Source of the DNA: Phycisphaerales bacterium
GTDB lineage: Bacteria > Planctomycetota > Phycisphaerae > Phycisphaerales > UBA1924
NCBI GenBank assembly: GCA_016763115.1
Contig: JAESUL010000219.1
Span: 1-8,763, forward strand
Reading direction: 5' to 3'
Length of the DNA: 8,763 bases
In this document: piece by piece, positions 6,864 through 8,763 of the stretch
Numbering within the stretch: the stretch's first letter is position 1
How the letters are laid out: each line of letters begins with the position of its first letter
Position numbers and translations under genes: made by a program
Notes under the pieces: generated by a model
What the model was told of the DNA's origin: nothing
The model's input: the letters and a program-made list of their open reading frames with translations, nothing else
Database searches by the model: none

Positions 6864-8763
6864 ATGAGAACGCAGAAATACATATGTGCGGGTCTGCTCG
6901 CTTCCATGGCGGGGCTTGCCTTCGCCCAACCAACGATCGATGGCGTCTATGACGCGGGGACCGAAGGGGCCTTGTACTCAGATGTGATCTGGTTCCAGAC
7001 CGTCCCAACCGGGTTCGGCGACAACCAGACCGGTGACCAACTCGGCGGCGCTATCGGCAATCCCGCTGATGTCACCACTGGTACCGAGATCAGTATCCCA
7101 CTGAGCGCACTCGGGAATCCGACCAGTTTCCGTATTGCTGGATGGATCAACTCGGGTGATCGCGGATTCATCTCCAACCAGATCCTCCATGATGGAACGC
7201 TCCCCGCCGACACCAACAACATCGGTGGCACTCCCGATTGGGACACCGATGTACGCTTCCCGGGCAGCGAGTTTGTCACGGTCGCCAGCTTCGCGTCCGG
7301 CACTCCCGTCGTAGACGGCACCCTTGATGCAGCCTACGGGGCATCGCACTTCACCCAGACCAACTTCACCGGTTTCGGTGACAACGGTGACGCCACGGAC
7401 CAGGGCGGCGGCGGGTCCGAAATTGACGGATTGTTCATCGCAGCGGACGCGACCAACCTCTACATCTTTATCGCAGGCAATATTGAAGCCAACGGCAACG
7501 GGCTCGATCTCTACATTGATACCGACAACGGGGCAACCGGTGCATCGGCGTTGGGTGCCGGGACAGGCTCGGGTGATTTCATCATCAACGGGCAGTCGGG
7601 CATGGTCTTTGATACCGGATTCGCACCAAACTATGTGCTCAGCGTCGATTCCGAGTTCGTTGATCCGGATCGGTTCCCGCGTGCCTACTTTGGCTCGTTC
7701 ACCGGCAACGACGCAGCGGTTGACCTGCTCGGTACCGCAGCGGGGTACGGCTCGGCAGGTGCGGGCGCACTGACCGGCGGCGATGTTGGCGTTCCTGCGG
7801 TTTCACTCGCGGTCGATAACTCCAACATCGAGGGCGTAGGAGGTTCACCAACAGTATTCACCCCGGCAGCACCGGATTCAGACTGGGCATACGGGTCAGA
7901 ACTCGACAATGTCCGCGTCTTTATCGATGCTCCAAACAGCAAACTCTATCTGTTCATCGCGGGCAACATGGAGATCAACTTCAACAAGCTGAACCTGTTC
8001 TTCGATGTCCAGCCCGGCGGACAGAATGTCCTCCGTGATGACAATGTGGACATCAGCTTCAACAACCTCAACGGCATGAGCAACATCACCTTCGATGCCG
8101 CTTTCGAGCCAGATTACTGGATGAACATCAACCGCGGTGTTGATGGCGGAACCGGTGAGGTTCTGTTCTTTACTGATGCCGCAACCCTGCGGACCAACGG
8201 CGTGCTCCTCGATGCATTCTTCGGAGACATCTTGGACTACGGTTCATTCTCCGGCGGCCCTCTGGCAACGAATCCCGTGATTGATTTCTCTGGTCCACGG
8301 GTGGACATCATCCCCGGCGGCAGCCTTTTCGCTGAGTACGCTCCAAGGCTTCTCCAACTCGATCCATTCAACCCGGTTCCTGCTCTGATCCAGGTCGCTC
8401 TGGACAACTCGAATGTTGATGGCGTCACCGATACGACCGCGGACAGCGCCGCTGCCAGTGCGGTTTCAACGGGCATCGAACTGTGCATTGATCTCGACGA
8501 ACTCGGGTGGGACGGTTCACAGGACATCTTGGTTGCGGGTTGGGTTTCCAACAACAGCTTTGATTTCGTTTCCAATCAGGTGCTGGGCGGAATCCCAGGG
8601 CCGGATAATGTCGGTCCGCGTGACTCGACCGGCGATGGCATCAACGATCTGGACTTCAACACCATCGCGGGTGACCAGTTCATCAACCTGTCAAACCCAG
8701 CGATGCCTGGGTGTGCAGCAGAGTTGACCGGCGATGTGCCACCAAACCTGAATCTTCAGGACA
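6864..8763 (+). CDS. large secreted repeat protein with beta-sandwich-like modules, possible GC-type dockerin (3' partial)
   Basis: The frame is open for 633 codons to the window edge. It has a classic signal peptide with cleavage after AFA (Ala21). The mature part is acidic, rich in Gly, Asn and Asp, and almost free of Cys, as extracellular planctomycete proteins often are. It begins with TIDGVYDAG (24-32), repeated as VVDGTLDAA (149-157), a lead-in like that of CBM9/DOMON-like sugar-binding sandwiches. SEIDGLFIAADATNLYIFIA (185-204) is echoed by SELDNVRVFIDAPNSKLYLF (345-364), and VDNSNIEG (317-324) by LDNSNVDG (513-520). Residues 73-141 resemble 537-611 (compare GWINSGDRGFISNQIL with GWVSNNSFDFVSNQVL). 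The visible end, GCAAELTGDVPPNLNLQD (616-633), fits the start of the planctomycete GC-type dockerin. Start ATG 6864 follows GGAGGAG. Function is not established; a surface or carbohydrate-associated role is inferred from neighbours. Confidence 0.88.
   Translation, partial: MRTQKYICAGLLASMAGLAFAQPTIDGVYDAGTEGALYSDVIWFQTVPTGFGDNQTGDQLGGAIGNPADVTTGTEISIPLSALGNPTSFRIAGWINSGDRGFISNQILHDGTLPADTNNIGGTPDWDTDVRFPGSEFVTVASFASGTPVVDGTLDAAYGASHFTQTNFTGFGDNGDATDQGGGGSEIDGLFIAADATNLYIFIAGNIEANGNGLDLYIDTDNGATGASALGAGTGSGDFIINGQSGMVFDTGFAPNYVLSVDSEFVDPDRFPRAYFGSFTGNDAAVDLLGTAAGYGSAGAGALTGGDVGVPAVSLAVDNSNIEGVGGSPTVFTPAAPDSDWAYGSELDNVRVFIDAPNSKLYLFIAGNMEINFNKLNLFFDVQPGGQNVLRDDNVDISFNNLNGMSNITFDAAFEPDYWMNINRGVDGGTGEVLFFTDAATLRTNGVLLDAFFGDILDYGSFSGGPLATNPVIDFSGPRVDIIPGGSLFAEYAPRLLQLDPFNPVPALIQVALDNSNVDGVTDTTADSAAASAVSTGIELCIDLDELGWDGSQDILVAGWVSNNSFDFVSNQVLGGIPGPDNVGPRDSTGDGINDLDFNTIAGDQFINLSNPAMPGCAAELTGDVPPNLNLQD

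Overview
The window looks like chromosomal DNA of a planctomycete, most likely from the Phycisphaerae. This is inferred from three things: a prepilin-type protein with the planctomycete-style C-terminal H-Xn-DG signature, a secreted beta-rich repeat protein that seems to run into a 'GC-type' dockerin, and the moderate-to-high GC content. No rRNA, tRNA, CRISPR array or insertion sequence was found. I see no clear new biological system. The window holds a carbohydrate-handling locus in which several genes are broken or unusually built.

Layout. (1) Positions 1-195 carry the 3' end of an unrecognised plus-strand gene in visibly AT-richer DNA. A short spacer follows (196-307) with a weak integron attC-like layout. 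(2) Minus strand, transcribed right to left: a pseudopilin (3721-4758), then a ribose/xylose-type ABC permease (2386-3654), a sugar-binding lipoprotein (1312-2343) and a sugar ABC ATPase (308-1285). The ATPase is cut off just after the Walker A-like loop of its second nucleotide-binding domain, at the junction with the AT-rich segment. (3) A divergent intergenic region near 4759-4850. (4) Plus strand: an exported GH13 alpha-amylase-family enzyme (4851-6652) split into two frames by an apparent single-base deletion near 5494. (5) A 211-bp intergenic stretch with a 16-bp palindrome. (6) Plus strand: a large secreted protein (6864 to the window end, no stop reached) made of duplicated beta-sandwich-like modules, one copy of which seems internally deleted.

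How the genes may work together (inference). The GH13 enzyme would cut alpha-glucans or maltodextrins outside the cytoplasm. The binding lipoprotein and permease, powered by the ATPase, would import small sugars. The pseudopilin and secreted repeat protein would act at the cell surface. As sequenced, the ATPase lacks most of its second domain and the GH13 enzyme is frameshifted. The locus may therefore be decaying, or the assembly may contain an error or chimeric join. Raw reads would tell these apart.
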